Below are positions 7,903 to 12,651 of a stretch of DNA of 37,029 nucleotides, piece by piece. Source of the DNA: a virus. The stretch covers positions 1 to 37,029 of the IMG/VR virus record IMGVR_UViG_3300042894_001450; one strand, 5' to 3'. Position 1 is the first letter of the stretch. The number at the start of each line of letters is the position of its first letter. The notes under the pieces are model-generated. The model was not told the origin of the DNA, did no database searches, and was given only the letters and a program-made list of their open reading frames with translations. A program made the translations under genes and the position numbers.

Positions 7903-7958
7903 ATTTCCAGCCATGCCATGATGACGGCGGCGATGAGGATACCGATTATCGCCGCCAT
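7899..7958 (-). CDS. 19-aa hydrophobic micropeptide
   Basis: A very short frame (MAAIIGILIAAVIMAWLEI) that is almost wholly one transmembrane segment. It starts inside the end of the 38-aa membrane gene and its stop overlaps the next start as ATGA, so it is coupled on both sides. That architecture, shared by every neighbour, is the main reason to believe it is translated. It may be only the translated bridge between its neighbours. Confidence 0.45.
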   Translation of the reverse strand: MAAIIGILIAAVIMAWLEI

Positions 7959-8062
7959 TTTTCTGCCAGTTCACGCGCGAACATGATGAGCAGCGTCCAG
8001 CCGCCCACTGCGCCACCGAAGAAAAAGGCATACTGGATCCAAGCCCATGTGTTCTCAGGCAT
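7946..8062 (-). CDS. 38-aa single-pass membrane protein
   Basis: Starts with MPENTWAWIQYAFFFGG, has a hydrophobic segment at about residues 9-28, and ends in a basic tail (RELAEKWRR). The start codon ATG 8062 lies inside the end of the coiled-coil gene (8-bp overlap), so translation is probably coupled. The topology is likely N-out with the basic C terminus inside. The function is unknown; it could alter the host membrane during early infection. Confidence 0.6.
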   Translation of the reverse strand: MPENTWAWIQYAFFFGGAVGGWTLLIMFARELAEKWRR

Positions 8063-8252
8063 TGCCGTTCACCATCGCATAGAGGGCCTGGTCGCGGGCC
8101 TCGATCTCGACTTGCAGGGCGTCGATCAGAGCGTCGATTTCTTCACCGTGGCGCAGTTTCATCTCGCGCAATTGTTCCGAAAGGCTGGTGCCCATGACGC
8201 GGTTGTGCGCGCGTTCGGTTTCGACGTCCGAAATCATCTTTTGCAGGCTCAT
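8055..8252 (-). CDS. Small coiled-coil protein
   Basis: A 65-aa, almost entirely helical, charged protein. Heptad-like spacing of Leu/Ile/Met runs from SLQKMISDVETERAH to ALQVEIEARDQALYAM, suggesting a coiled coil. ATG 8252 overlaps the upstream stop as ATGA. I see no functional motif. It sits between two small membrane protein genes and may partner one of them. Confidence 0.65.
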   Translation of the reverse strand: MSLQKMISDVETERAHNRVMGTSLSEQLREMKLRHGEEIDALIDALQVEIEARDQALYAMVNGNA

Positions 8253-8395
8253 AATTCGATAGTCCTTTCTCTATTGGTTAGGCGTGTTGTTACTCTGGGA
8301 ACGGGTGGAGGTGGGGCTGGCCGCCGTAGCAGCGTGAAGTAAATGCACGCGGTGCCCATGAGGGCGCCGGCGGCAAAGCCTATGAAAAAGAGCAT
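8249..8395 (-). CDS. 48-aa single-pass membrane protein
   Basis: Started at ATG 8395 (MLFFIGFAAGALMGTACIYF), which places the hydrophobic segment at the very N terminus. It is followed by a proline-rich basic tail (RRPAPPPPVPRV). A longer in-frame start at 8515 would overlap the 59-aa gene almost completely and add hydrophilic sequence, so the short start is preferred. The first residues could be a signal anchor; no lipobox is obvious. The function is unknown. Confidence 0.55.
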   Translation of the reverse strand: MLFFIGFAAGALMGTACIYFTLLRRPAPPPPVPRVTTRLTNRERTIEL

Positions 8396-8559
8396 GTGAG
8401 CCACCCCTTTATATTCCCCCATAGCGTCGGGCGCGGTTTCTCCCACACTCGTGTCATGGTTTCCATTTGCTTGCGAACCAAAAGAGGCAAAAACGCGGGT
8501 GGCCCGTCCAGCCAATACACGGTTATTGTTTTTTCGGTGGCGCGGCGGTCAGCGGTCAT
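8380..8559 (-). CDS. Hypothetical protein, 59 aa
   Basis: The frame starts MTADRRATEKTITVYW and ends in GWLTCSFS. ATG 8559 overlaps the upstream stop as ATGA, preceded by a GGAG-like site, and the end overlaps the next gene by 16 bp. It is basic and tryptophan-rich. I recognise no family. Coupling to its neighbours supports translation. Confidence 0.55.
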   Translation of the reverse strand: MTADRRATEKTITVYWLDGPPAFLPLLVRKQMETMTRVWEKPRPTLWGNIKGWLTCSFS

Positions 8560-8759
8560 CCCTTATTCTCCTCTGCGAGTGCTGCGCGGGCAAGGCGACC
8601 CAATCTACCCTCGCGGCTGTAGGGGCTATAGGTATCGTCAAAGGTGGATGACACATCCTCCAGCGCCGCCCGCAGCCGTTTGATCTCGGCCTTGGCTTCC
8701 TTTAGTTCGCGCATGGTTTTGAGAGTGTGTTCCAGCGCCAACTGCATTTCTTCACTCAT
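8556..8759 (-). CDS. Small coiled-coil protein
   Basis: A 67-aa protein whose first 40 residues are strongly helical and heptad-like (HTLKTMRELKEAKAEIKRL), followed by a polar segment and a basic helix (RLGRLARAALAEE). It starts 8 bp inside the end of the DnaA-domain gene. The function is unknown, but tight coupling suggests co-expression with the DnaA-like protein. Confidence 0.6.
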   Translation of the reverse strand: MSEEMQLALEHTLKTMRELKEAKAEIKRLRAALEDVSSTFDDTYSPYSREGRLGRLARAALAEENKG

Positions 8760-9123
8760 CGCGCGCCCCCAAGATGGCCTCGACGCGCGCGCGCTCGGCA
8801 GCGTAGCGGCCTTGGGCCACCATCGCGCAGAACGTTGTATAGCTGTGGTGGGCGGTCGTGTGGTCCGTTCGGTTCAGGTGCGCCGCGATCTGGCTCAGCC
8901 CCAGGTCCTGCCGGCGGCGGCGTAGTTCCCAGGCCGCGTGATGGCGCGCGTGACAGTAGCGGCGCGGGCGGCGGATGCTGTGCAACTCGTCAACCGTCAG
9001 CTCGTGGGCCTCAGCCACGGCGGCCACGATCCGCTTTGCAGGATAGCGGCGGCGTTGCTCCGCCATGTGGGCCTTATGCGCTTCCCACAACCGGGCGACG
9101 TCGTCCTTAAATTTACTTTCCAT
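8752..9123 (-). CDS. Stand-alone DnaA domain IV (DnaA-box-binding) protein
   Basis: A 123-aa protein whose residues about 30-98 match the C-terminal DNA-binding domain of the bacterial initiator DnaA. It begins KRIVAAVAEAHELTVDELHS, then has RRYCHARHHAAW (DnaA: CHARQIAMYL-like), LGLSQIAAHL as the helix-turn-helix, and the DnaA signature DHTT at D87-T90. No AAA+ ATPase or oligomerisation domain is encoded nearby, so it cannot be a complete initiator. It probably binds DnaA boxes, either as part of phage replication initiation at the intergenic region near 12.1 kb or to occupy host oriC or DnaA-regulated promoters. It lies within the leftward cluster with overlapping neighbours. Confidence 0.85.
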   Translation of the reverse strand: MESKFKDDVARLWEAHKAHMAEQRRRYPAKRIVAAVAEAHELTVDELHSIRRPRRYCHARHHAAWELRRRRQDLGLSQIAAHLNRTDHTTAHHSYTTFCAMVAQGRYAAERARVEAILGARDE

Positions 9124-9358
9124 CTGTGCCGCTCTCTGTTACATTTGCCCCTGTTTTCGTCCCCACCGCAGACTTGGGCGGCACCTTGGTGCCGTCCTTT
9201 TCTTTTGGGAGCAGGTTCCGGCGCCGGGCCTCTTGCGCTGCCGCTTCCAGTGCCACCGCGTGATTGTCCAGGCGGATCTTGACGGCCGCCAGGAAACGCA
9301 ACAGGTCGACGTCGTCAAGCCCGGCCACGTTCGCTTGCCAGTGTTCCCGGCTGCTCAT
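9113..9358 (-). CDS. Hypothetical protein, 81 aa
   Basis: Starts at ATG 9358 after GAGGAT and overlaps the stop of the upstream gene as ATGA; its end overlaps the DnaA-domain gene by 11 bp. The first 50 residues form amphipathic helices (DLLRFLAAVKIRLDNHAVAL), and the rest is a disordered, Lys/Thr/Gly-rich tail. I recognise no family. Confidence 0.6.
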   Translation of the reverse strand: MSSREHWQANVAGLDDVDLLRFLAAVKIRLDNHAVALEAAAQEARRRNLLPKEKDGTKVPPKSAVGTKTGANVTESGTDGK

Positions 9359-9531
9359 GGCTTATCCTCAGCAAGCGCCGCGATTACGCGCGCCAATCGC
9401 AAAGCCTCGTCCAGACCTAACGTGCGCGCGTTAACGCTGGCGATTAATTTTGCGCGCGAATTTCGGACGTTTACGTGCCTGCCATACTGCCCGTTTTCTT
9501 CCTCGTCTACATACCAAGGTGGATGTTTCAT
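9355..9531 (-). CDS. Hypothetical protein, 58 aa
   Basis: The frame reads MKHPPWYVDEEENGQYGRH and ends RLARVIAALAEDKP. ATG 9531 shares a base with the preceding stop (TGATG), and its own stop overlaps the next start as ATGA. The layout is typical of short phage proteins with a WYV motif followed by residues predicted as helical. The function is unknown. Confidence 0.6.
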   Translation of the reverse strand: MKHPPWYVDEEENGQYGRHVNVRNSRAKLIASVNARTLGLDEALRLARVIAALAEDKP

Positions 9532-9779
9532 CAGCGCACCACGTCAATCTGACGCTGTAGCGCGCGGCATTCTTCCTGCCACATGGTGGCGCGCTGTTCT
9601 GCTTCCTCTAGTTCCTCCCGCAGGCGGTCGGCCTGTACGGCCTCCGCTGCTTGCGTTTCAAGCTGGTCGGCCAACGCCTCAATTATGACACTAGAAAGAA
9701 TACCAAGTTTGACGTATTCGCGCGCATATTGCGCCAGTTCTTCCGGCGATATGTTCATCAGGTCTGTATAGTCACGCAT
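9531..9779 (-). CDS. Small coiled-coil protein, 82 aa
   Basis: Start chosen at ATG 9779 (MRDYTDLMNISPEEL), preceded by GGAGAT at 8 nt and overlapping the upstream gene by 8 bp. An earlier in-frame ATG at 9803 lies deeper in that gene. From residue 35 the sequence is a long charged helix (ALADQLETQAAEAVQADRLR) likely to form a coiled coil. The function is unknown. Confidence 0.65.
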   Translation of the reverse strand: MRDYTDLMNISPEELAQYAREYVKLGILSSVIIEALADQLETQAAEAVQADRLREELEEAEQRATMWQEECRALQRQIDVVR

Positions 9780-10044
9780 AGCGGCGGATCTCCCCATTAT
9801 CAATCACGGCTTCCATGACTTGTTCGTGCAGCCATTCGCGGTCCACGGCATCGTAAAGGATATGGAACAAGGGCATGTGGCGCGCTACTTTGGTGTAAAC
9901 GCCCTTGTCGCTGAAATGGAATTCGGTCACGTCCCAATCGGGCAGGTCATCGACGATCTCGTAGTCTATGCGCGCTTCGCAATCGGTTTCGAATAGGCAC
10001 ACGTCGTCTTTGCAGACGGTGATGGTTACGGGTACGTAGAACAT
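9772..10044 (-). CDS. Hypothetical acidic protein, 90 aa
   Basis: Start chosen at ATG 10044 (MFYVPVTITVCKDDV) after AGAGGA. The upstream in-frame ATG at 10092 would overlap the small membrane peptide and lacks a ribosome site. It is beta-rich at the N terminus and acidic (EIVDDLPDWDVTEFHF), with a helical C terminus. It is compact and possibly a DNA mimic or host-protein inhibitor, but that is only suggested by the charge. No family is recognised. Confidence 0.65.
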   Translation of the reverse strand: MFYVPVTITVCKDDVCLFETDCEARIDYEIVDDLPDWDVTEFHFSDKGVYTKVARHMPLFHILYDAVDREWLHEQVMEAVIDNGEIRRYA

Positions 10045-10055
10045 AATGCGTCCTC

Positions 10056-10139
10056 TCAGATTGCTAGTATGATGTAGATCAGGGCAAGCCAAATGGCCGT
10101 GCCAGTGATAGCGGCGAATATTTCAAGCGCTTTGGCCAT
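10056..10139 (-). CDS. 27-aa membrane micropeptide
   Basis: The frame MAKALEIFAAITGTAIWLAL continues with IYIILAI and then stops. Nearly all of it is one transmembrane helix with a short lysine-containing N terminus. It starts 3 bp after the stop of the 89-aa gene and ends 11 bp before the next start, filling the gap exactly as neighbouring genes do. It is the third tiny membrane protein of this cluster. Confidence 0.5.
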   Translation of the reverse strand: MAKALEIFAAITGTAIWLALIYIILAI

Positions 10140-10142
10140 GTG

Positions 10143-10412
10143 TTAGCGCCCCATCACGAAAACGCAGCCATTCTCAGCGTGCGCTTGATGCAGTAGACCA
10201 AACGTCCAGCCCATCTTGTCGCACAAGGCGACGGCGGCCGCCGCGTGGGCCTGCGATTGGCTCAGCTCATGAGGATAGCTGATTGTAACGCTCAGCTTGC
10301 CGCCGGACTTGGCCCACGCTTTGATGCGGCCGGGCCTATAGTTGGTCGGTCCAAGGTACTTCGTGAAGATTGCACAGCGTCCGGTATCGTTGATCTCTGA
10401 CATGGTCGGCAT
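10143..10412 (-). CDS. Hypothetical conserved phage protein, 89 aa
   Basis: ATG 10412 is preceded by AGGGGAAA; ATG 10403 (MSEIND) is an alternative. The central segment FTKYLGPTNYRPGRIKAWAK is of a type I associate with small proteins of many environmental phages (YLGPTN-RIKA), followed by a strand and helix. The function is not known. It is the first gene behind the promoter at 10448-10477. Confidence 0.65.
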   Translation of the reverse strand: MPTMSEINDTGRCAIFTKYLGPTNYRPGRIKAWAKSGGKLSVTISYPHELSQSQAHAAAAVALCDKMGWTFGLLHQAHAENGCVFVMGR

Positions 10413-10447
10413 TGGATTGTTTCCCCTAGTTGCTTGTTAATGTGGAA

Positions 10448-10477
10448 AGTATAGGGGGCGTTATGCCCCCTTGTCAA
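10448..10477 (-). promoter_or_regulatory. Strong leftward promoter with inverted-repeat spacer
   Basis: On the minus strand TTGACA (10477-10472) and TATACT (10453-10448) are separated by 18 bp. The spacer contains a perfect inverted repeat: gggggc at 10454-10459 and gccccc at 10465-10470, with loop gttat. The repeat may be an operator, or the hairpin may end transcripts of the clamp gene, whose stop is at 10486. It drives the small-gene cluster from 10412 leftward. Confidence 0.65.
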
Positions 10478-10485
10478 GGATTTGT

Positions 10486-11052
10486 TTATGCCATTACGGC
10501 GTTGCGGGTGAGCACGGGGGAGCGGTCGCCGCCACGGCGGACCGGCATAAGGACCGCGAAGCAGTCCGCGCGCTCGCCAAAGGTCACCAGGCAGGGATTG
10601 CTTGCGCTCGTTGGGTGGAGCATGGACGTGCCCCCGAGCGCCTTGCCCATCTTGGCCAGGTCGCCGATATAGGCGTGATTGAAATGCACGTGCGCAGCGC
10701 TATCTTCCGGCTTGTCCTTTGCCGGCGTCTCTTCACCCGTCGGCACGACGCGGCGCCACTCCGGGAACGTACCATCTACGGCCGTGTAGGCAATCTGTCC
10801 GATTTTGTCCGCCGTCACCTCGATTTCCTGGCAACGGGCGCCGGCGAGCTTGAGCGCGGCTTGCACGTCGGCCAGTGGTATAATCACGTCGGCGGCCGGC
10901 TTGTCGTTGAGCCGCGCCACGAACATGCGATGCCCGTCGGTTGTGACCATATGGCCAGACGTGCTCAGGTGCACGCCTTTGAGGTAGTAGCGGGTTTCTT
11001 CCGTGCTAGCGCACAGCAAGGCAGCCTTAAGCAGGTCGGTCGGAATAAGCAT
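10486..11052 (-). CDS. Short DNA sliding-clamp (DnaN-like) protein
   Basis: A 188-aa protein from ATG 11052, with ribosome site CGGGAG. It resembles bacterial beta clamp repeats: TRYYLKGVHLSTSGHMVTTD runs into GHRMFVAR, matching the clamp signature (YLNGV ... VATDGHRLA). A second strand/helix set contains YTAVDGTFPEWRRVVP (compare DnaN G-FPDY). At 188 aa it is about half of a 366-aa DnaN, so it has room for about one and a half clamp domains. It could assemble as a higher oligomer, or it could bind the host clamp loader or clamp clients instead. It is encoded in the leftward small-gene cluster, away from the polymerase. Confidence 0.7.
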   Translation of the reverse strand: MLIPTDLLKAALLCASTEETRYYLKGVHLSTSGHMVTTDGHRMFVARLNDKPAADVIIPLADVQAALKLAGARCQEIEVTADKIGQIAYTAVDGTFPEWRRVVPTGEETPAKDKPEDSAAHVHFNHAYIGDLAKMGKALGGTSMLHPTSASNPCLVTFGERADCFAVLMPVRRGGDRSPVLTRNAVMA

Positions 11053-11092
11053 GGTAGTTCTCCCGGTTGATGTTAGGGTTAGGGTCTAGTGA

Positions 11093-11113
11093 ACCGGCGC
11101 GCTAAGCGCCGGT
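11093..11113 (-). terminator. Hairpin between the 82-aa gene and the clamp gene
   Basis: A perfect 8-bp inverted repeat (accggcgc at 11093-11100, gcgccggt at 11106-11113) with 5-nt loop sits just after the stop at 11118 on the minus strand. No T-tract follows on either strand. It may be a weak attenuator or an mRNA-processing structure. Confidence 0.4.
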
Positions 11114-11117
11114 CTAG

Positions 11118-11366
11118 CTAGGCCCTCACGACACCCTTTAGGCCATAGTGCGAGGTATACTCGACCCGCCATTCGTTGCCGCCGGCAGTCCAAACGCGGA
11201 TGACATTGCCGCGTGACTTCTTGGCGCGGATCGGCGCGCTGGTGCCGCGCTTGGCGAAATCAGCGCCGGCCAGGTAGGCTAGCCAAGCGTCGCTCGACCA
11301 TATGTAAGGATTGTCGATGTCCGGCTGCGAAGCGTTCCAGCCTTCCAGGAATTCATCGGTAAGCAT
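11118..11366 (-). CDS. Hypothetical protein, 82 aa
   Basis: ATG 11366 follows AGAGGACA. The N terminus looks like a short conserved phage segment (EFLEGWNASQPDIDNPYIWS, then DAWLAYLAGADFAKRG), typical of small proteins with W..G..A..G patterns. The C terminus is beta-rich and basic. No function can be assigned. Confidence 0.65.
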   Translation of the reverse strand: MLTDEFLEGWNASQPDIDNPYIWSSDAWLAYLAGADFAKRGTSAPIRAKKSRGNVIRVWTAGGNEWRVEYTSHYGLKGVVRA

Positions 11367-11381
11367 GTTGTCCTCTTTTGT

Positions 11382-11636
11382 TTACTTGTGGACGTCAAAG
11401 GAAACGGTGGCGCAATCGCATGCCAGCACACCAAACGAACGCGCGTCATGCCACTCCGTGAACGCGGCGTCGTCGGCCGCGTCTAGCGGCCAGCAACGCC
11501 CATATTCGCGCACCATCCAATTGATGAACCGCTCGAGCTTGCGCGCGTCGTCGTCGTCGAGCCCGCTTGCGTCGCCGTTGATTAACGCCGGCGCCCAATG
11601 CGCGGGAAGCGTGAACGTCTCTATCTCGATTGCCAT
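11382..11636 (-). CDS. Hypothetical conserved phage protein (DUF6926-like)
   Basis: 84 aa from ATG 11636, with AGAGGA at the right distance; the longer frame to 11702 would include the promoter and is rejected. The sequence IETFTLPAHWAPALINGDAS followed by GLDDDDARKLERFI is a pattern I associate from memory with DUF6926 proteins in environmental phages. It is acidic and probably cytoplasmic, function unknown. It is the first gene of the leftward cluster. Confidence 0.7.
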   Translation of the reverse strand: MAIEIETFTLPAHWAPALINGDASGLDDDDARKLERFINWMVREYGRCWPLDAADDAAFTEWHDARSFGVLACDCATVSFDVHK

Positions 11637-11670
11637 TGTCGTTATCCTCTTTTCGTGTTGCGATGGGGAT

Positions 11671-11699
11671 AACATATAGCCGCGCGTTTGGTCTGTCAA
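11671..11699 (-). promoter_or_regulatory. Strong leftward sigma70-type promoter
   Basis: On the minus strand TTGACA (11699-11694), a 17-bp spacer and TATGTT (11676-11671). It lies 35 bp upstream of the first gene of the leftward cluster (ATG 11636). Confidence 0.7.
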
Positions 11700-11722
11700 C
11701 AATTATTTTGCAAAGAATTATG

Positions 11723-11751
11723 TTGCAGCCATTCCGCGCTTGTGTTATGTT
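11723..11751 (+). promoter_or_regulatory. Rightward sigma70-type promoter, divergent partner
   Basis: TTGCAG (11723-11728), a 17-bp spacer and TATGTT (11746-11751), with the same -10 sequence as the leftward partner. It drives the 61-aa gene at 11780. Confidence 0.6.
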
Positions 11752-11779
11752 TTCCCCATCAACAGAGGAGAGTGTGAAA

Positions 11780-11965
11780 ATGACAAACGGAAAAACAATC
11801 GCCCCCGGCGTAATCATCTGCGGCGCATGTGTGGTGGTGCGCGACAATACCGACGGCGCATGTGTGGTGGTGTATGCGCCGCGCACTCGCAATGGCGACG
11901 CCGCGCCGTACAATGCGACGGGCGACAAGCCGGCGCCGTCGTTTGCCCATATGGCGATCTATTGA
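11780..11965 (+). CDS. Hypothetical protein, 61 aa, with own promoter and terminator
   Basis: ATG 11780 follows AGAGGAGAG. The protein begins MTNGKTIAPGVIICGACVVV. Inside it, a 19-bp exact direct repeat (11821-11839 and 11854-11872, 33 bp apart) encodes a repeated GACVVV segment, suggesting an 11-codon tandem duplication. The cysteines could bind metal or be membrane-proximal, but the sequence is not clearly transmembrane. It is the only rightward gene between the leftward cluster and the putative origin, and it forms an independent transcription unit. The function is unknown. Confidence 0.65.
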   Translation: MTNGKTIAPGVIICGACVVVRDNTDGACVVVYAPRTRNGDAAPYNATGDKPAPSFAHMAIY

Positions 11966-11983
11966 CGCCGCTTTATAGACGTG

Positions 11984-12001
11984 CTACGGCTTAAGCCGTA
12001 G
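11984..12001. repeat. Perfect 18-bp palindrome
   Basis: ctacggcttaagccgtag is perfectly self-complementary. It lies 18 bp after the 61-aa gene and just before the terminator. It could be a protein-binding site at the edge of the origin-like region or a second part of the terminator. Confidence 0.75.
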
Positions 12002-12005
12002 TTGG

Positions 12006-12038
12006 AAACGCCCGGTTCACGCCGGGCGTTTTCGTTTT
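12006..12038 (+). terminator. Rho-independent terminator after the 61-aa gene
   Basis: A 10-bp stem (aaacgcccgg at 12006-12015, ccgggcgttt at 12022-12031) with loop ttcacg, followed by a T-rich tail (ttttcgtttt ending at 12038). It shields the following intergenic region from transcription. Confidence 0.85.
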
Positions 12039-12078
12039 GGGCACCGCGTGGGGCAATCGTGGGGCACCGCGTGGGGCA
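12039..12078. repeat. Two 17-bp direct repeats
   Basis: gggcaccgcgtggggca occurs exactly at 12039-12055 and 12062-12078, 23 bp apart. Each contains a TGGGGCA element, similar to the inverted form of the nearby TGCCCAT iterons. Confidence 0.9.
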
Positions 12079-12115
12079 TAGGTCGAGGCGGCTAAAAGCC
12101 TTATGCCATGCTGTT

Positions 12116-12334
12116 ATGGGTAATATGGGTTATCTTTACTATTAGACCTTAAGAAGTTAAGGGTATGTGGATAAGTATGTCTTTATGTTGCAGTGCAGTG
12201 ATTGGGGGGTGCGATGTAAAAGGGCATTGCCCATATTGCCCATAATGCCCATGACGTCACGTCAACTCACCCCGCCTCAAACCCCACGCCGGCGCAGCTG
12301 CTCGAGCACCAAGTTGACTGCCCATATTGCCCAT
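12116..12334. repeat. 9-bp iteron-like repeats in three clusters
   Basis: Three head-to-tail copies of ATTGCCCAT or a one-base variant lie at 12226-12252, and two more at 12317-12334. Two reverse-oriented variants (atgggtaat, atgggttat) form a tandem at 12116-12133. The unit is 9 bp in each cluster, which is not the 10-11 bp helical repeat, so successive sites rotate around the helix. These resemble binding sites for a replication initiator or repressor. Confidence 0.8.
12166..12174 (-). promoter_or_regulatory. Perfect consensus DnaA box
   Basis: TGTGGATAA on the plus strand is the complement of TTATCCACA, the canonical DnaA box. It lies between the inverted and direct iteron clusters. By chance a given 9-mer occurs about 0.28 times in 37 kb on both strands, so its position rather than its mere presence is the argument. 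Confidence 0.65.
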
Positions 12335-12346
12335 GCAAAAGAATGT

Positions 12347-12375
12347 TTGACATCCCCTCGAGCATGTGCTAGTGT
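12347..12375 (+). promoter_or_regulatory. Putative rightward promoter for late genes
   Basis: TTGACA (12347-12352), a 17-bp spacer and TAGTGT (12370-12375). It follows the last iteron by 12 bp, so an iteron-binding protein could regulate it. It lies about 280 bp upstream of the small terminase gene. Confidence 0.5.
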
Positions 12376-12477
12376 CTAGTCATCGGAAGCAAAAAGGACC
12401 ACGGCACATGACGCGCAACCACTAGCTGCATACCACAATCCCCGGTAGCATAGAACTATATTCCTATATGCTGGGTG

Positions 12478-12492
12478 CTGCCAGGCTGGCAG
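12478..12492. repeat. Inverted repeat with one-base loop
   Basis: CTGCCAG at 12478-12484 and CTGGCAG at 12486-12492 are complementary with a single G between, followed by attttgg. In RNA the innermost pairs would open. It could be a dyad protein site or a weak terminator of transcripts from 12347. Confidence 0.55.
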
Positions 12493-12511
12493 ATTTTGGC
12501 CGGCGGCTCCA

Positions 12512-12530
12512 GGGCAGGGGGGGGACAGGG
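12512..12530 (+). other. Putative G-quadruplex sequence
   Basis: Four G-runs within 19 bases (gggcaggggggggacaggg), with a run of eight G at 12517-12524. It fits the G3N1-7 pattern. It overlaps a GGGCCC-centred palindrome (cagggccctg, 12526-12535), so a hairpin may compete with it. Confidence 0.5.
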
Positions 12531-12571
12531 CCCTGCGGCCCGCTGCTAGTGCTGTGGCCAGGGGTCACAAG

Positions 12572-12589
12572 AAATTTTTAAAATTTTTA
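12572..12589. repeat. AT-rich 9-bp tandem, possible unwinding element
   Basis: aaattttta occurs twice head to tail. It stands out in GC-rich surroundings and resembles AT-rich repeats that melt at origins. It may also be a UP-like element. Confidence 0.5.
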
Positions 12590-12651
12590 AGCCCTTCACA
12601 ACACAATCCTTTACCGTTGCATTGCGCTTCGTACCCTGCTACTTTACCGCC

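Larger units (their letters stand above)
12039..12651. other. Gene-free region, putative replication origin
   Basis: About 610 bp without a convincing gene, the longest such stretch in the genome. It contains, in order: two 17-bp GC-rich repeats, two inverted 9-bp iteron-like units, a perfect DnaA box, two clusters of ATTGCCCAT-like units, a promoter-like sequence, an inverted repeat, a possible G-quadruplex and an AT-rich 9-bp tandem. Iterons plus DnaA box plus an AT-rich segment is the usual make-up of iteron/DnaA-dependent origins. A phage-encoded DnaA domain IV protein strengthens the idea. Alternatively it is the regulatory region for the late genes or a packaging site beside the terminase gene. 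Confidence 0.55.

Noticed and set aside
11073-11084. Two TTAGGG repeats resembling telomere sequence
   Set aside because: Only two units in an internal leader region; chance or ribosome-site spacing is a simpler explanation.
12167-12379. 70-codon open frame in the origin-like region
   Set aside because: Its sequence is mostly the translated iterons (PILPIMPM, AHIAHAK); no ribosome site or family.
12408-12425. Five-codon frame (MTRNH) after AAGGAC, possible leader peptide
   Set aside because: Too short to support, no regulatory hairpin pair follows in a meaningful way.
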